Source: JALZAA01 sp035316025
Lineage (GTDB): Bacteria > Actinomycetota > Acidimicrobiia > IMCC26256 > JACDBD01
NCBI GenBank assembly: GCA_035316025.1
Contig: DATFXL010000113.1
Span: 1 to 13,515, forward strand
DNA: 13,515 bases
Direction of reading: 5' to 3'
The notes beneath the pieces are model-generated. The model made no database searches, was not told the DNA's origin, and worked only from the letters and a program-made list of their open reading frames with translations. This document shows positions 13,362 through 13,515 of the stretch, piece after piece. The position numbers and the translations under genes are program-made. Position 1 is the stretch's first letter. Each line of letters starts with the position of its first letter.

Positions 13362-13515
13362 GTGGCCCTGGCGACACTTCCCCGGCGGGACGATCGCTCC
13401 CGCGAGCTCCTCGACGACGCAGCCCGGCGCGCCCGGCCGGTGGTGCTGGCCGGCGAGCGGGTCCTCGCCGTCCCCGATCCGCTGGGCGCACGCCTCCCCG
13501 GGGGCGGCGTGCAGC
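13362..13515 (+). CDS. 5' end of a LexA-controlled, probably ImuA-type (RecA-like mutasome) gene, cut by the window edge
   Basis: Fifty-one codons are visible from a GTG start: VALATLPRRDDRSRELLDDA, then ARRARPVVLAGERVLAVPDP and LGARLPGGGVQ. The ending LAVPDPLGARLPGGGVQ resembles the segment just before the nucleotide-binding core in RecA/ImuA-like proteins (pattern LPVPEPLxxLLPGGGLQRG). ImuA-type proteins act with ImuB and DnaE2 in SOS-induced error-prone DNA synthesis. The adjoining SOS box supports this. Other SOS genes (recA, lexA, dnaE2) do not start this way as I recall them. The frame stays open to the window end. Two other plus-strand frames here are also open, so the choice rests on the protein pattern and the promoter. 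Confidence 0.6.
   Translation, partial: MALATLPRRDDRSRELLDDAARRARPVVLAGERVLAVPDPLGARLPGGGVQ

Noticed and set aside
12217..13491. 424-aa open frame on the minus strand
   Set aside because: It runs antisense through three plus-strand genes, two hairpins and the SOS box, and shows no domain pattern.
1..13515. CRISPR arrays, insertion sequences, prophage or direct-repeat structure
   Set aside because: No repeated spacer-like units, transposase motifs, terminal repeats or phage genes were found. The gene content is chromosomal.

Overview
The window is very GC-rich, uses GTG and TTG starts freely, and packs genes tightly on both strands. It carries a coenzyme F420 gene (cofC), a mycothiol-type DinB/TIGR03086 protein, and a mycobacterial/Bacillus-type SOS box beside what looks like an imuA-type mutasome gene. 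Together these point to a high-GC actinobacterium, plausibly of the Acidimicrobiia. This placement is inference from gene content, not from a marker gene.

Layout. (1) 44-1393, minus strand: cofC followed by an overlapping PIG-L deacetylase gene, ending in a strong UUCG-loop terminator. (2) 1441-4457, plus strand: plsC, gpsA and an unrecognised 420-aa protein, each pair joined by a GTGA stop/start overlap. cofC and plsC diverge from a promoter whose -10 region can be read on both strands. plsC and gpsA together supply phosphatidic acid (glycerol-3-phosphate, then acylation at sn-2). (3) 4450-7236, minus strand: a full-length GH38 alpha-mannosidase, convergent with the 420-aa gene and overlapping it by 8 bp. 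(4) 7354-8904, plus strand: a secreted copper protein that appears to join a PHM/SURNod19-like histidine-rich region to a C-terminal type 1 (plastocyanin-like) cupredoxin domain. (5) 8981-10471, minus strand: a secreted, Tat-type phosphoesterase of the phospholipase C/acid phosphatase AcpA family, convergent with the copper gene across a hairpin. (6) 10512-11249, plus strand: an RpiB-like protein without the usual catalytic histidines, then a GYD-domain protein. (7) 11260-11463, minus strand: a 67-aa basic protein. (8) 11556-12855, plus strand: RNase HII and a DinB-like protein. (9) 12937-13302: a single-domain Nfu N-terminal-like protein with a TTG start. (10) 13334-end: a perfect palindromic SOS box, a -10 element and the 5' end of a probable imuA-type gene that runs off the window.

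Most interesting points: the predicted copper monooxygenase/cupredoxin fusion; the degenerate RpiB homologue; the 420-aa carbohydrate-enzyme-like protein translationally coupled to gpsA; the LexA-type box in front of the truncated last gene; and a recurring TAnnnT-7 nt-start codon arrangement that suggests several leaderless mRNAs and fixes several start codons.
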